From Pandoraea vervacti (GTDB taxonomy: Bacteria > Pseudomonadota > Gammaproteobacteria > Burkholderiales > Burkholderiaceae): a DNA stretch of 64,000 nt. The notes under the pieces were generated by a model. It saw only the letters and a program-made list of their open reading frames with translations, had not been told where the DNA came from and ran no database searches. The translations under genes and the position numbers were made by a program. The stretch's first letter is position 1. Each line of letters begins with the position of its first letter. Of this stretch, positions 53,004 to 60,867 are shown piece by piece. The DNA is taken from positions 496,001-560,000 of the forward strand of contig NZ_CP010897.2 of the NCBI RefSeq assembly GCF_000934605.2. Direction: 5' to 3'.

Positions 53004-54352
53004 TGTACAAGAACCTCCAGATCCTATTTGTCGAAGACGACGAACTCGTGCGGCGTGCCACGCTGCAAAGCCTGCAACTCGCCGGGCTGGACGCCTTCGG
53101 GCTGGCCTCGGCCGAGGCTGCGCGTGAGCGCATCACACCGGACTTCGCCGGCATTGTCGTGTCGGACATCCGGTTAATCGGCATGAGCGGGCTCGAATTG
53201 CTCGCGCATTTGCGTCAGCATGCGCCGGAAGTGCCGGTGATTCTCGTCACCGGTCATGGCGATATCTCCATGGCCGTGCAGGCCATTCGCGACGGCGCTT
53301 ACGATTTCATCGAGAAGCCCTTCGCGCCGGATCGCCTGATCGAGTCGGTCAAGCGCGCCCTCGAAACCCGCAAGCTCATGCTGGAAAACCAGGCGCTGCG
53401 GCGCGAACTGGCGGAGCAGGGCGGGCGCGCCTCGCGCATCATCGGACGCAGCCCCTCGATGGAGACGCTGCGCACGCTGATCGCCAACGTGGCCATGACG
53501 GATGCCCCGGTGCTCATCAACGGCGACACCGGCACGGGCAAGGAATTGGTCGCGCGAAGCCTGCACGAGTTGTCGCGTCGGCGCGATGCGCCGTTCGTCG
53601 CCCTGAATTGCGGGGCATTGCCCGAGGCGATTTTCGAGAGCGAAATGTTCGGCCACGAGGTCGGCGCGTTCACCGGTGCGGCGAAGCGTCGGATCGGCAA
53701 GCTGGAGCATGCGTCGGGTGGCACGTTATTTCTCGACGAGATCGAGAGCATGCCCGCGGCGTTGCAGGTCAAGCTGCTGCGGGTGTTGCAGGACGGTGTG
53801 CTGGAGCGCCTCGGTTCGAACCAGTCGATCCGCGTGGATTGCCGTGTGGTGGCGGCAGCCAAGGGCGACATGGAAGCGCTGGTGCGCGAGGGGACTTTCC
53901 GTCGCGACCTGTATTACCGGCTCAATGTGGTCACACTGGCGTTGCCGCCGTTGCGCGAGCGTCGCGAAGATATCCTGCCGCTGTTCGAGCACTTCATGCT
54001 CGACGCTGCGGTGCGCTACGGACGCCCGGCGCCGGTGGTCTCGGACCGGATGCGTCAGGAGCTGTTGCAGTCGGACTGGCCGGGAAACGTGCGCGAACTA
54101 CGCAACGCGGCGGACCGGCTGGTGCTGGGCGTGGCGAGCGCGCCCGAGGGGGATTCGCTTGCGCCATTGCCCCTCAAGGAGCAGGTCGAGCGCTTCGAGC
54201 GTGCCGTGCTGCAAGAAGCGCTGGAACATAGCAAGGGCAACGTGGCGGCGACGGCCGAAGCGCTCCATGTGCCGAAGGCCACGCTATATGAAAAGCTCAA
54301 GCGCTATGGCCTGCATACGCGCGGGCATGGCGACGGCAGCGATGGCCGCTGA
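53000..54352 (+). CDS. dctD: C4-dicarboxylate response regulator DctD
   Basis: A 450-residue sigma-54 activator. The receiver domain (about 5-120) has the phosphorylated Asp in VVSDIRLIG and the Lys in EKPFAP. The AAA+ domain (about 145-380) has GDTGTGKE, the sigma-54 contact loop GAFTGA and the Walker B-like GGTLFLDEI. A Fis-type helix-turn-helix ends it (ALEHSKGNVAATAEALHVPK). It should activate sigma-54 promoters, the nearest being 46731-46746. The start overlaps the dctB stop (ATGA). The last two codons and stop lie in a decamer tandem repeat. Confidence 0.95.
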   Translation: MMYKNLQILFVEDDELVRRATLQSLQLAGLDAFGLASAEAARERITPDFAGIVVSDIRLIGMSGLELLAHLRQHAPEVPVILVTGHGDISMAVQAIRDGAYDFIEKPFAPDRLIESVKRALETRKLMLENQALRRELAEQGGRASRIIGRSPSMETLRTLIANVAMTDAPVLINGDTGTGKELVARSLHELSRRRDAPFVALNCGALPEAIFESEMFGHEVGAFTGAAKRRIGKLEHASGGTLFLDEIESMPAALQVKLLRVLQDGVLERLGSNQSIRVDCRVVAAAKGDMEALVREGTFRRDLYYRLNVVTLALPPLRERREDILPLFEHFMLDAAVRYGRPAPVVSDRMRQELLQSDWPGNVRELRNAADRLVLGVASAPEGDSLAPLPLKEQVERFERAVLQEALEHSKGNVAATAEALHVPKATLYEKLKRYGLHTRGHGDGSDGR

Positions 54353-54370
54353 TGGCCGCTGATGGCCGTT
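54341..54370. repeat. Decamer tandem repeat spanning the dctD stop
   Basis: GATGGCCGCT occurs twice followed by GATGGCCGTT. The dctD stop codon lies at the junction of copies one and two (54350-54352), so a change in copy number would not alter the encoded end but would lengthen the trailer. Confidence 0.8.
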
Positions 54371-54389
54371 GAGGCGCGATGGCCGCGAT

Positions 54390-54411
54390 AGCGCCCCGCA
54401 GGGCGCTTTTT
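54390..54411 (+). terminator. Rho-independent terminator after dctD
   Basis: AGCGCCC, loop CGCA, GGGCGCT and a T run. It lies 38 bp after the dctD stop, before the convergent TlpA-like gene. Confidence 0.85.
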
Positions 54412-54454
54412 CATTGGATGTCGTCGGACCGTCGATGCGCACGATCGTCCGGCA

Positions 54455-54979
54455 TCAGGCCTGCTTCGCCAGCGCCGTCTCGATGAGCTTGTTCAGTTCC
54501 GCATACTCCGGCTCGCCGACATATTGCTTGAGCACCTTGCCGTTACGATCCACGACGAAGGTCGTCGGCGTGAGCTGAACGTTGCCGTACTGCTTGGCGA
54601 CACTGCCGTCCGAATCCATGGCGACCTTGAACGGCAACTGGCGCGTCTGCGCGTAATTCATCACATACATCGGCGGATCGTAGCTCATGGCGACGGCGAC
54701 GAATTCCAGTCCCTGGCCCTTGTATTTCTCGTAGGTCTTCACCATCGTCGGCATTTCCTTCATGCACGTGACGCAGCTCGTCGCCCAGAAGTTGACCAGA
54801 TAGACCTTGCCCTTGAGCTGATCCGGACCCAGTTTTTGACCCGAGAGCAGGGTGAACGTGGCTTCCGGCGCGCGCTTCTGGCCGGCGAAAGTGAAATACG
54901 CGGCGATGGCCACGGCGGCAATGATCGCAATGGCGATGAGCTTGCCCAGAGGAAATTTGCGGGAGGTCGTAGCGCTCAT
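54455..54979 (-). CDS. TlpA-like membrane-anchored thioredoxin
   Basis: A 174-residue protein with an N-terminal membrane helix (about 12-32) and a periplasmic thioredoxin-fold domain of the AhpC-TSA/TlpA type. The active site is SCVTC (WATSCVTCMKEMP), with the cis-Pro in PTTFVVDRNG. It probably reduces disulfides of a specific partner, for example in cytochrome maturation. It is convergent with dctD across the terminator at 54390. The second thioredoxin-like gene lies upstream on the same strand with a 57-bp gap. Confidence 0.9.
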   Translation of the reverse strand: MSATTSRKFPLGKLIAIAIIAAVAIAAYFTFAGQKRAPEATFTLLSGQKLGPDQLKGKVYLVNFWATSCVTCMKEMPTMVKTYEKYKGQGLEFVAVAMSYDPPMYVMNYAQTRQLPFKVAMDSDGSVAKQYGNVQLTPTTFVVDRNGKVLKQYVGEPEYAELNKLIETALAKQA

Positions 54980-55036
54980 GACACAGCCGTGTGAGGTTGG
55001 GAGGATGACGAGTCGACGTCGATTCTACTCTGAATC

Positions 55037-55690
55037 TCAGCGTGCCGTAGCGTCGCCGGACGGCCGCACACGCGTGCGGCCACGGGCGATGGCGTCCTCG
55101 AGATAGGCGCCGTAGAAGTCGGGCAGGCCGGCGCCGATCAAGGGGTCGGCAACCGGGCGTCCCTGAGTATCGAGGAACAAAACGGTCGGCGAAACCTTGA
55201 CGCCGTGGGCACGTGCCCAGGCCACGCCGGTCGTTGTCGAGTTGTCGAAATCCCGTATCGGCGTCGCGCTGTCCATGCCGATCTCGCGCACCTCATATTT
55301 GCCGCTTCGCACCAATGGCGCGAGCTCACGCTCACGGATCGGACCGCAATAGACGCAATCGCGAAGCGACACCAGCACGATCAGCGGGACACCGAGCGAT
55401 GCGGCGCGACGGGCATGCGCCGCGAAGTCCGTGGCCAGCGCAACGGCGGCCTGCGGCCGCGCCGCGCTCCGGCTGTCGAGCGGCGCGGCTGTGACGCCCT
55501 CGCGCGGATACGTGATGCCGGTCGCCTGTGCCACGGTAAGCGTCCGTGCCGTTGCGTGGGAGGCGTCCGATGCGGTAGCGCCGACGGTCGCGCCCGGGAC
55601 GCTCGCGCCGATGAGCCATGCGAGCGCCACGGCGGCGCGCGTACGGGCGCGGCCTTGGCGGGAGATTGCATGGGCGAGAGCGGGTGTCAT
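55037..55690 (-). CDS. Secreted thioredoxin-like protein with CVYC motif
   Basis: A 217-residue protein. An Arg-rich N-region and hydrophobic segment (about 18-38) form a signal peptide or anchor, followed by a Thr/Ala-rich stretch and a thioredoxin-like core: SLRDCVYCGPIRERELAPL carries the CxxC motif (about residue 115), and SPTVLFLDTQGRPVADPLIGAG has the cis-Pro strand. It should act in periplasmic thiol exchange, possibly with the TlpA-like product encoded downstream. The start is uncertain: 55690 gives a sound signal peptide; the frame is open to 55765. Confidence 0.72.
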   Translation of the reverse strand: MTPALAHAISRQGRARTRAAVALAWLIGASVPGATVGATASDASHATARTLTVAQATGITYPREGVTAAPLDSRSAARPQAAVALATDFAAHARRAASLGVPLIVLVSLRDCVYCGPIRERELAPLVRSGKYEVREIGMDSATPIRDFDNSTTTGVAWARAHGVKVSPTVLFLDTQGRPVADPLIGAGLPDFYGAYLEDAIARGRTRVRPSGDATAR

Positions 55691-55816
55691 GCGCCCGATG
55701 ATACCGGGAAGTGCGCGAACTTCCGGAACCGTCGTCATCTCCATTGCGGGTTTTTCGTGCTGCAACCGATGGCGGATAATGGCGGCTTGCCCATCCCCGA
55801 TCCGCCGGTCCTCGTT

Positions 55817-56362
55817 ATGTCAATGAATCGCGTCGTCCGTATCTGCGCAGTGCTCGCCGCAACGGTAGTGCTTGCTGCCTGTTCGCCCCGCTACGACTGG
55901 CGTGAGGTCCATGACAAGGACGGGGCGTACGCGGTGACCTATCCCGCCAAACCGACGCAGGACGCGCGTGAAGTGAAGTTCGTTGCCGGACCGTTGCCGA
56001 TGCGCATGCAGGCAGCGCGGGTGGACGCGGCGCTTTTCGCCGTCGGCGTAGTCACGCTGCCCAGCGACGACGCGACGTTGCGCCAGACCGTCGTCGACGA
56101 ATTGCAGCACGGCTTACTCGCCAACGTGAACGAGCGCGCTGCGACGCCGTCGCAGGTGATGGTGCGTCAGGCCGGCGACGCCCCCGCGCTTCCCGGATTG
56201 GCCGTCTCGGCGCAGGGCGTCGCGGGCGACAAGGCCGAGCGGTACGTTTTCGCGCGTTTCGTCGGACGCGGCAACCACGTCTATCAGGTTGTCGTCATGG
56301 CGACGAAAGCGCCGGGCAAGGAGCAGGTCGACCAGTTTCTCGACTCGTTCACTCTGGAGTAG
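55817..56362 (+). CDS. Small lipoprotein of unknown function
   Basis: A 181-residue protein with a type II signal peptide: MSMNRVVRICAVLAATVVLAAC gives lipobox LAAC with the Cys near residue 22. The mature part starts with a charged DWREVHDKDGAYAVTYPAKPT strand and seems to be one globular alpha/beta domain ending QVDQFLDSFTLE. I do not recognise a family. It is divergent from the thioredoxin-like gene with 126 bp between them. A decamer repeat begins 8 bp past the stop codon. Confidence 0.75.
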   Translation: MSMNRVVRICAVLAATVVLAACSPRYDWREVHDKDGAYAVTYPAKPTQDAREVKFVAGPLPMRMQAARVDAALFAVGVVTLPSDDATLRQTVVDELQHGLLANVNERAATPSQVMVRQAGDAPALPGLAVSAQGVAGDKAERYVFARFVGRGNHVYQVVVMATKAPGKEQVDQFLDSFTLE

Positions 56363-56370
56363 GCGGATAC

Positions 56371-56420
56371 CGTCGATGGGTGTCGATGGGTGTCGACGGG
56401 TGTCGACGGGTGTCGACGGG
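56371..56420. repeat. Decamer tandem repeat, 5 copies
   Basis: Two copies of the TGTCGATGGG type (first with C at position 1) and three perfect TGTCGACGGG copies, followed by degenerate copies to about 56450. It starts 8 bp after the lipoprotein stop and lies upstream of the multi-repeat gene. Confidence 0.9.
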
Positions 56421-56525
56421 TGCCGATTGATGCCGGTCAGTGTCAGTTGACCTCCAGCATTGCGGCCCCCATATCGGAGGCTGTTCGGCGCGGGCGTCCT
56501 GTCGGATTTGAGCGATCTGTGCAAG

Positions 56526-58238
56526 ATGGTCACGCCGACACATGCGAGTTTTGCAGCATGTCCGGAGCCCTCGCTTCACCCGCTTGCAACGCTATATCGT
56601 CCAATGACACCCGGCGGGGCTTGCGTCGACGTGTCCTGCCTGCCGACGCCCATGTACGAACTTATCTCGCTGCTGACCCGTGGTCAGCCTGACTCGGGTC
56701 GCCGGGGACCTTCGGCCATCGGCATGACCAACGTGGCGCGGGTCGGCAATGAAGCGCCGGGCGGCCCGAGCGGGCTCGTCAGCGACCTTCGCAATGTTCG
56801 ACAGGCCGGCGCGTCAAGCGCGCTGTCGTTGAACGACGTTGGCGCGTCGCGATGGAACGGTGTCGAGTCGACGCCGGGTTGGGTCCGCACGTTCGGCCCT
56901 GCCTTTTCGCCAATCGCCTCGCCGGGCGGCTTGCAACCCGTCACGGCGGAGTTGATTTGCATGCTGATGGTCATGGGGGCGGAACAAGTGCGTCTGTCCG
57001 GCGGACTCGAGGCGATTGCCGCGAATCATCGTGTTTCCTTCGAGGCGTTACGCGCCCATGTCGATGAGAATGCCGATCCGACCGAGCGGGGAACGCGTTT
57101 GCTGGCGGCGTTCACCGACTCCGTCGAATCCCAATCGTCTGAAGGCGCGTTGAGCGACAGCCTCACGACGTCGCCCAGCGAGATCATCGGGGCAGCTGAC
57201 GTCACGACAGGCCGCACGCATGCCAATCTCCCACATCAGGAGCGTGCAGATGTGCGAGTGTCGAACGCCTCATGCAATGCGTCGCATTTCACTGCACCCG
57301 AGACGTCCGGTCGCGACGACGCAGTGGTGCGCACCGGACCGGCAGGGGCGCTGGCTGCGCCGCTGCGTGGCCGGGGCGTGGTCGCATTCTTGCAGGCGGC
57401 GCTAGAGGCGCCCGCCGGCACGCTCGATGTCGAGCAGCAAGCCGCGCTGGCAGCGCGTTTTCACGTCTCATACAAGACGGTGAAGCGTTATTTACGTGTT
57501 GACGGCACGTTGTCCGTGACGGGGCAAATCAAGCTCGGGCCTGGAAGCGTCGCGACGGCCGGCAGAATGTCGGCCGACATCTTGCGGACCCTCCTGGCGC
57601 TGGGACCACGTCGCATCAGCGAAGCCGGGGGGCGCAAGGCGATTGCCAGGATCTTCAATATTTCGCCGCTCACGTTGAACCACTGGCTCGAAGCGAACGG
57701 CCAACTCACGCCACGGGCTTACGCCCGGCTCATTGCGTCCGCGAAGCCTCGTCGCGCGATCGACGCCGATCTTCTTCACCAGATACATGCGCACATTCGG
57801 CAGTCGGGCGGTGCCAGGGTCGATCTGCGGACGCTGGCCGACGCGTACGGCGTGCCGTTTACTTCGCTGCGTCAGTATGTCAATGACGACGGCAACTTGA
57901 GCTCGCGCGCAAAGTGCATGCTTCGGGAAAAGGCGTTCCCGCCCCGGAACCTGGTCACTGAAGACATCCTGGGCGAAATACAGGCGCTCGGTCGAACGGG
58001 CATCCGGAGCGCGGGCGGGCTGACGGGTCTGGCCGAAAGGTACGATGTCGCTTACGGGTCGTTGAAGAGCTTCATTCGAGCGGACGGGACTCTGACACCT
58101 TCTGGCGAGTACCGGCTCGGTGTGGTGTCAGCGCATGACGCGCCGCATGCGTCTCCGGCAGCGGAAAGAGCGGCAAAGCAGCGCTGGCGACATCGTCTCA
58201 GGACATGGTTATCTCGCGATATTGAACAGCCTCGGTGA
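56526..58238 (+). CDS. Unrecognised protein with five helix-turn-helix-like repeats
   Basis: I do not recognise this family. Counting from the start used here (570 residues), five modules of about 55 residues lie at roughly 139-193, 284-338, 348-403, 412-467 and 477-532; the last four are spaced 64-65 residues apart. Each has a hydrophobic first helix (ADILRTLLALG, EDILGEIQALG), a helix-turn-helix-like core (LTGLAERYDVAYGSLKSFI, KAIARIFNISPLTLNHWL) and a tail such as DGTLTPSGEYRL or DGTLSVTGQIKL. Modules two to five are the most regular. No signal peptide or membrane helix is seen. The C-terminus is Arg-rich. It is likely DNA-binding or scaffold-like, by inference only. The start is unsure: an in-frame TTG lies at 56460 and later ATGs at 56604 and 56652; none has a good ribosome-binding site. 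The 3' end overlaps convergent comM by 41 bp. Confidence 0.65.
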   Translation: MVTPTHASFAACPEPSLHPLATLYRPMTPGGACVDVSCLPTPMYELISLLTRGQPDSGRRGPSAIGMTNVARVGNEAPGGPSGLVSDLRNVRQAGASSALSLNDVGASRWNGVESTPGWVRTFGPAFSPIASPGGLQPVTAELICMLMVMGAEQVRLSGGLEAIAANHRVSFEALRAHVDENADPTERGTRLLAAFTDSVESQSSEGALSDSLTTSPSEIIGAADVTTGRTHANLPHQERADVRVSNASCNASHFTAPETSGRDDAVVRTGPAGALAAPLRGRGVVAFLQAALEAPAGTLDVEQQAALAARFHVSYKTVKRYLRVDGTLSVTGQIKLGPGSVATAGRMSADILRTLLALGPRRISEAGGRKAIARIFNISPLTLNHWLEANGQLTPRAYARLIASAKPRRAIDADLLHQIHAHIRQSGGARVDLRTLADAYGVPFTSLRQYVNDDGNLSSRAKCMLREKAFPPRNLVTEDILGEIQALGRTGIRSAGGLTGLAERYDVAYGSLKSFIRADGTLTPSGEYRLGVVSAHDAPHASPAAERAAKQRWRHRLRTWLSRDIEQPR

Positions 58239-59808
58239 TCTCCGGTATGTCGATCGCGTCGCGCTGCGCAAGGTCGGCGATGGTGCGTGCCACACGCAGC
58301 ACTCGGTGATAGGTGCGCGCGGACCAATGATGCTGGGTGACCGCCCGGTGCAGGACTGCCTTCGCTTCGGGACTTAACGGGCATTGGGTTTCCAGCGCGC
58401 GGTTCGACAGCGTGCAATTCAATTGCCCCTGACGCGATAGCTGCCTCGCCTGCGCCTGCGCCACGCGTTTCGCAACCTCGGCGCTGCGTTCGCCGCATGC
58501 GGGGGCGGCAAATGTCTCCGCACTCAGCGCCGGCACTTCCACGTGCAAGTCGATCCGGTCGAGCAACGGGCCGGAAAGCCGGTTGCGATATCTCGCCACT
58601 GCGTCGCCGGTACAACGGCAAGTTCGCAATGGATGCCCCAGATCACCGCAGGGGCAGGGATTCATCGCCGCGACCAGTTGGAAGGCGGCGGGGAACGTGG
58701 CGTGTCCCCCGGCACGGGAGATCGTCACGTGGCCGAGTTCCAGCGGCTCGCGCAACACCTCGAGCACCCTGCGTTGGAACTCGGGCAACTCGTCGAGAAA
58801 AAGCACACCCCGATGCGCGAGACTGATCTCTCCGGGGCGCGGCGTGCTGCCTCCGCCCACCAGCGCCGCCGACGACGCCGTGTGATGCGGCGCGCGAAAC
58901 GGGCGCCGTCCCCAGTGCTGCATGTCAAAGCCGTGTGCACTGAGACTCGCGAGCGTGGCGGCCTCGACCGCCTGTGCCTTGCTCAATGGGGGCAGCAATC
59001 CGGCAAGTCGTGTGGCGAGCATGGATTTGCCGGTGCCGGGCGGCCCGTGGAACAGGATGTGGTGCCCGCCTGCCGCCGCGACTTCCAGCGCCCGTTTGGC
59101 GTGTTCCTGTCCTTTGATGTCGAGCATGTCGGCGATCTCGCCGGTGTGCGCTCCCTGTCGTGTCTCGTGATGTGTTCTCTGATGCAGCCCCTGAAGTGGC
59201 CCCGCCAACGCCTGCTGAGATTGTCCCGGAAGCGTCGCGTCGTCGGCCACGCTGCGTGGCACCGTGGCGCGCGGCAGTCGCGTGGCGACGTCCGGTTCGG
59301 CAAGATGCGCGCAGACATCGAGCAAAGTCCGCGCGCCATAGACAGTTGCCTCTTCCACCAGCGCGGCTTCCTGCGCGCTGCTCGCGGGCAGCACCAGCGC
59401 TCGTGAAGACCGGCTTTGCGCCATCGCGCTCGCCATGGCCAACCCGCCGCGAATCGGGCGCAGCTCGCCGGTGAGCGACAACTCGCCGGCAAACTCGTGC
59501 GTGCGCAGTCCCGTCTCGGGCAACTGGCCGCTCGCCGCCAGAATGCCCAGTGCGATCGGCAGATCGAAGCAGCCCGACGCCTTGGGCAAATCCGCTGGCG
59601 CGAGATTGATCGTGATACGTCGCGCCGGAAATTCGAACCGGCTGTTCTGCAACGCCGAGCGCACGCGCTCGCGGCTCTCCTTGACTTCCGTATCCGGCAG
59701 ACCGACCAGCGACAGGCCCGGCAACCCGTTTGCCAAATGCACTTCGACCGTGACCGGACGTGCCGCCATTCCTGTGATTGCCCGACTGCTCACCACTGCC
59801 AATGACAT
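58198..59808 (-). CDS. comM: YifB/ComM-family AAA+ ATPase
   Basis: A 536-residue Mg-chelatase-like AAA+ protein. The N-terminal ~190 residues form a Lon-protease-like domain (MSLAVVSSRAITGM, VKESRERVRSAL), then the ATPase has Walker A GPPGTGKSML, GVLFLDELPEF (Walker B) and the Cys-rich MNPCPCGDLGH zinc-binding segment. ComM is a helicase for branch migration during natural transformation and recombination. The length fits the family. It is convergent with the multi-repeat gene, overlapping its 3' end by 41 bp. Confidence 0.95.
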   Translation of the reverse strand: MSLAVVSSRAITGMAARPVTVEVHLANGLPGLSLVGLPDTEVKESRERVRSALQNSRFEFPARRITINLAPADLPKASGCFDLPIALGILAASGQLPETGLRTHEFAGELSLTGELRPIRGGLAMASAMAQSRSSRALVLPASSAQEAALVEEATVYGARTLLDVCAHLAEPDVATRLPRATVPRSVADDATLPGQSQQALAGPLQGLHQRTHHETRQGAHTGEIADMLDIKGQEHAKRALEVAAAGGHHILFHGPPGTGKSMLATRLAGLLPPLSKAQAVEAATLASLSAHGFDMQHWGRRPFRAPHHTASSAALVGGGSTPRPGEISLAHRGVLFLDELPEFQRRVLEVLREPLELGHVTISRAGGHATFPAAFQLVAAMNPCPCGDLGHPLRTCRCTGDAVARYRNRLSGPLLDRIDLHVEVPALSAETFAAPACGERSAEVAKRVAQAQARQLSRQGQLNCTLSNRALETQCPLSPEAKAVLHRAVTQHHWSARTYHRVLRVARTIADLAQRDAIDIPEITEAVQYREITMS

Positions 59809-60222
59809 GTCTTCCCTTCCCTCCTGATCTCATAACGCGCTCGGCGTTCGACTCGATGGGGAATCGTCGCTCCGGCCTATGGCGCGGCGCAATGCCTCAT
59901 CGGCGCAAATGTGGGGCGCTGGGCAGGAATTCGGATGGAGGCCATTGCCTGTTCGGAACTCGCTGCGAAGTGAATAAGAGAATTCCGAGTGGTGGACAGG
60001 GAATTCGCAGGCTACGCGCTATAGGGGAAGCGCAACCGGAGACGGGGGTGGAAAAGGGGAGGAAGAAGAACGGAGGAGGCGGAAGGGAGTGCACCGAACC
60101 TCGGCGCGGGAAAGATGTGACGGCGGCCGTAAAGGGCGTGGATTTCCTGGCAGTCCGGCGACATTGCCCGCTCGGGCGGGGCCGGATGCAACAAGGGGCG
60201 CTTTCGCGCCCCTGGCAAGTCG
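59809..60222. other. Intergenic region between comM and ubiK
   Basis: This 414-bp gap holds no supported gene. A near-homopurine stretch (about 60038-60089, G/A-rich with four pyrimidine interruptions) lies in its middle. The ubiK terminator is at 60191-60213. The comM promoter should lie at 59809-59900; no consensus hexamers were recognised. Confidence 0.45.
60191..60213 (-). terminator. Terminator of ubiK
   Basis: On the minus strand AGGGGCGC, GAAA loop, GCGCCCCT then TTGTTG. The stem is perfect, though the T run is short. It lies 9 bp past the ubiK stop codon. Confidence 0.75.
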
Positions 60223-60471
60223 TCAGTCTTGCGCTTCGCTGCGCAGGCCTTCGAGTTCGGCTACGCGCTTCTCGAGCGCCTCGAGCTTCTCGCGCGTACG
60301 GGCGAGCACCTGGGCCTGCACGTCGAATTCTTCGCGCGTCACCAGATCGAGCTTGGTGAAACCCTGGTTGAGCAGGCTCTTGACGTTGCGCTCGATATCC
60401 TTCGCGGGCGATTGCTTGAGCATCTCGCTCACCTTGGCTTGCATGTCTTGCAGGATCTCGTTCGGTTTCAT
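60223..60471 (-). CDS. ubiK: UbiK-type ubiquinone biosynthesis accessory factor
   Basis: A small 82-residue protein of the UbiK/BMFP family. The N-terminus MKPNEILQDMQAKVSEML and the helical core (DIERNVKSLLNQGFTKLDLV) are followed by a predicted coiled coil (about 50-80; LARTREKLEALEKRVAELE). UbiK helps the Ubi complex to work in aerobic ubiquinone synthesis. The start at 60471 has GAGAGGAAGG just upstream and fits the family length. NtrC-like sites lie 24-57 bp upstream of its start, in the divergent control region of the porin/glnK/amtB operon. Confidence 0.88.
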   Translation of the reverse strand: MKPNEILQDMQAKVSEMLKQSPAKDIERNVKSLLNQGFTKLDLVTREEFDVQAQVLARTREKLEALEKRVAELEGLRSEAQD

Positions 60472-60494
60472 AAGCCTTCCTCTCATCAAATCTT

Positions 60495-60511
60495 TGCACC
60501 GATGTGGTGCT
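60495..60511. promoter_or_regulatory. NtrC-like binding site 1
   Basis: TGCACC-GATGT-GGTGCT differs from the NtrC consensus TGCACC-N5-GGTGCA in one base. It lies about 300 bp upstream of the sigma-54 promoter of the porin-glnK-amtB operon. Confidence 0.65.
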
Positions 60512-60528
60512 TGCACCGTCAACGTGCT
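60512..60528. promoter_or_regulatory. NtrC-like binding site 2
   Basis: TGCACC-GTCAA-CGTGCT directly adjoins site 1 and differs from consensus in two bases of the right half. Paired sites are usual for NtrC enhancers. Confidence 0.5.
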
Positions 60529-60786
60529 TCGCCGTGCCGGTCTGACCGGTGCAAGGTGGTGCATCCGGCATGGACCTCATGGATTGGCGCAACTCTAACA
60601 CCGTTTTTTGCGCCCAGCCAGCCAAGCGGCCCGGCCAGCGGCCCTCACGCAGGCCCGGGACACCGCGCGCCGGGCTTCATTGTTGTCGGCTTGTCGCATG
60701 CCAACGTCGCTTTCCCCCGCAATTTTGCCAATTTTTTATCCCGAAATTCGTATCGTGCGCCTCGCAGCGAAAGCGGTCGAAAGACC

Positions 60787-60802
60787 TGGCACGGGAGTTG
60801 CT
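60787..60802 (+). promoter_or_regulatory. Sigma-54 promoter of the porin-glnK-amtB operon
   Basis: TGGCACGGGAGTTGCT is a full match to the sigma-54 consensus TGGCACGNNNNTTGCW. The predicted start near 60813 gives a leader of about 55 nt before the ATG at 60868. Confidence 0.9.
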
Positions 60803-60867
60803 CTACCCATGTCGGAACTTGCCGCACGCTGTACCAAGACGTCGAACAATCAACTTAGGGGAAAGTG

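Larger units (their letters stand above)
60472..60867. other. Divergent control region of ubiK and the porin-glnK-amtB operon
   Basis: This 396-bp gap contains tandem NtrC-like sites at 60495-60528 and a sigma-54 promoter at 60787-60802. An AT-rich patch at about 60718-60750, with runs of T and A, lies between and may aid DNA bending. No gene is supported. Confidence 0.7.

Noticed and set aside
56460..56525. TTG start for the multi-repeat gene
   Set aside because: It lacks a ribosome-binding site and begins directly after the decamer repeat. I used the first ATG but keep the start uncertain.
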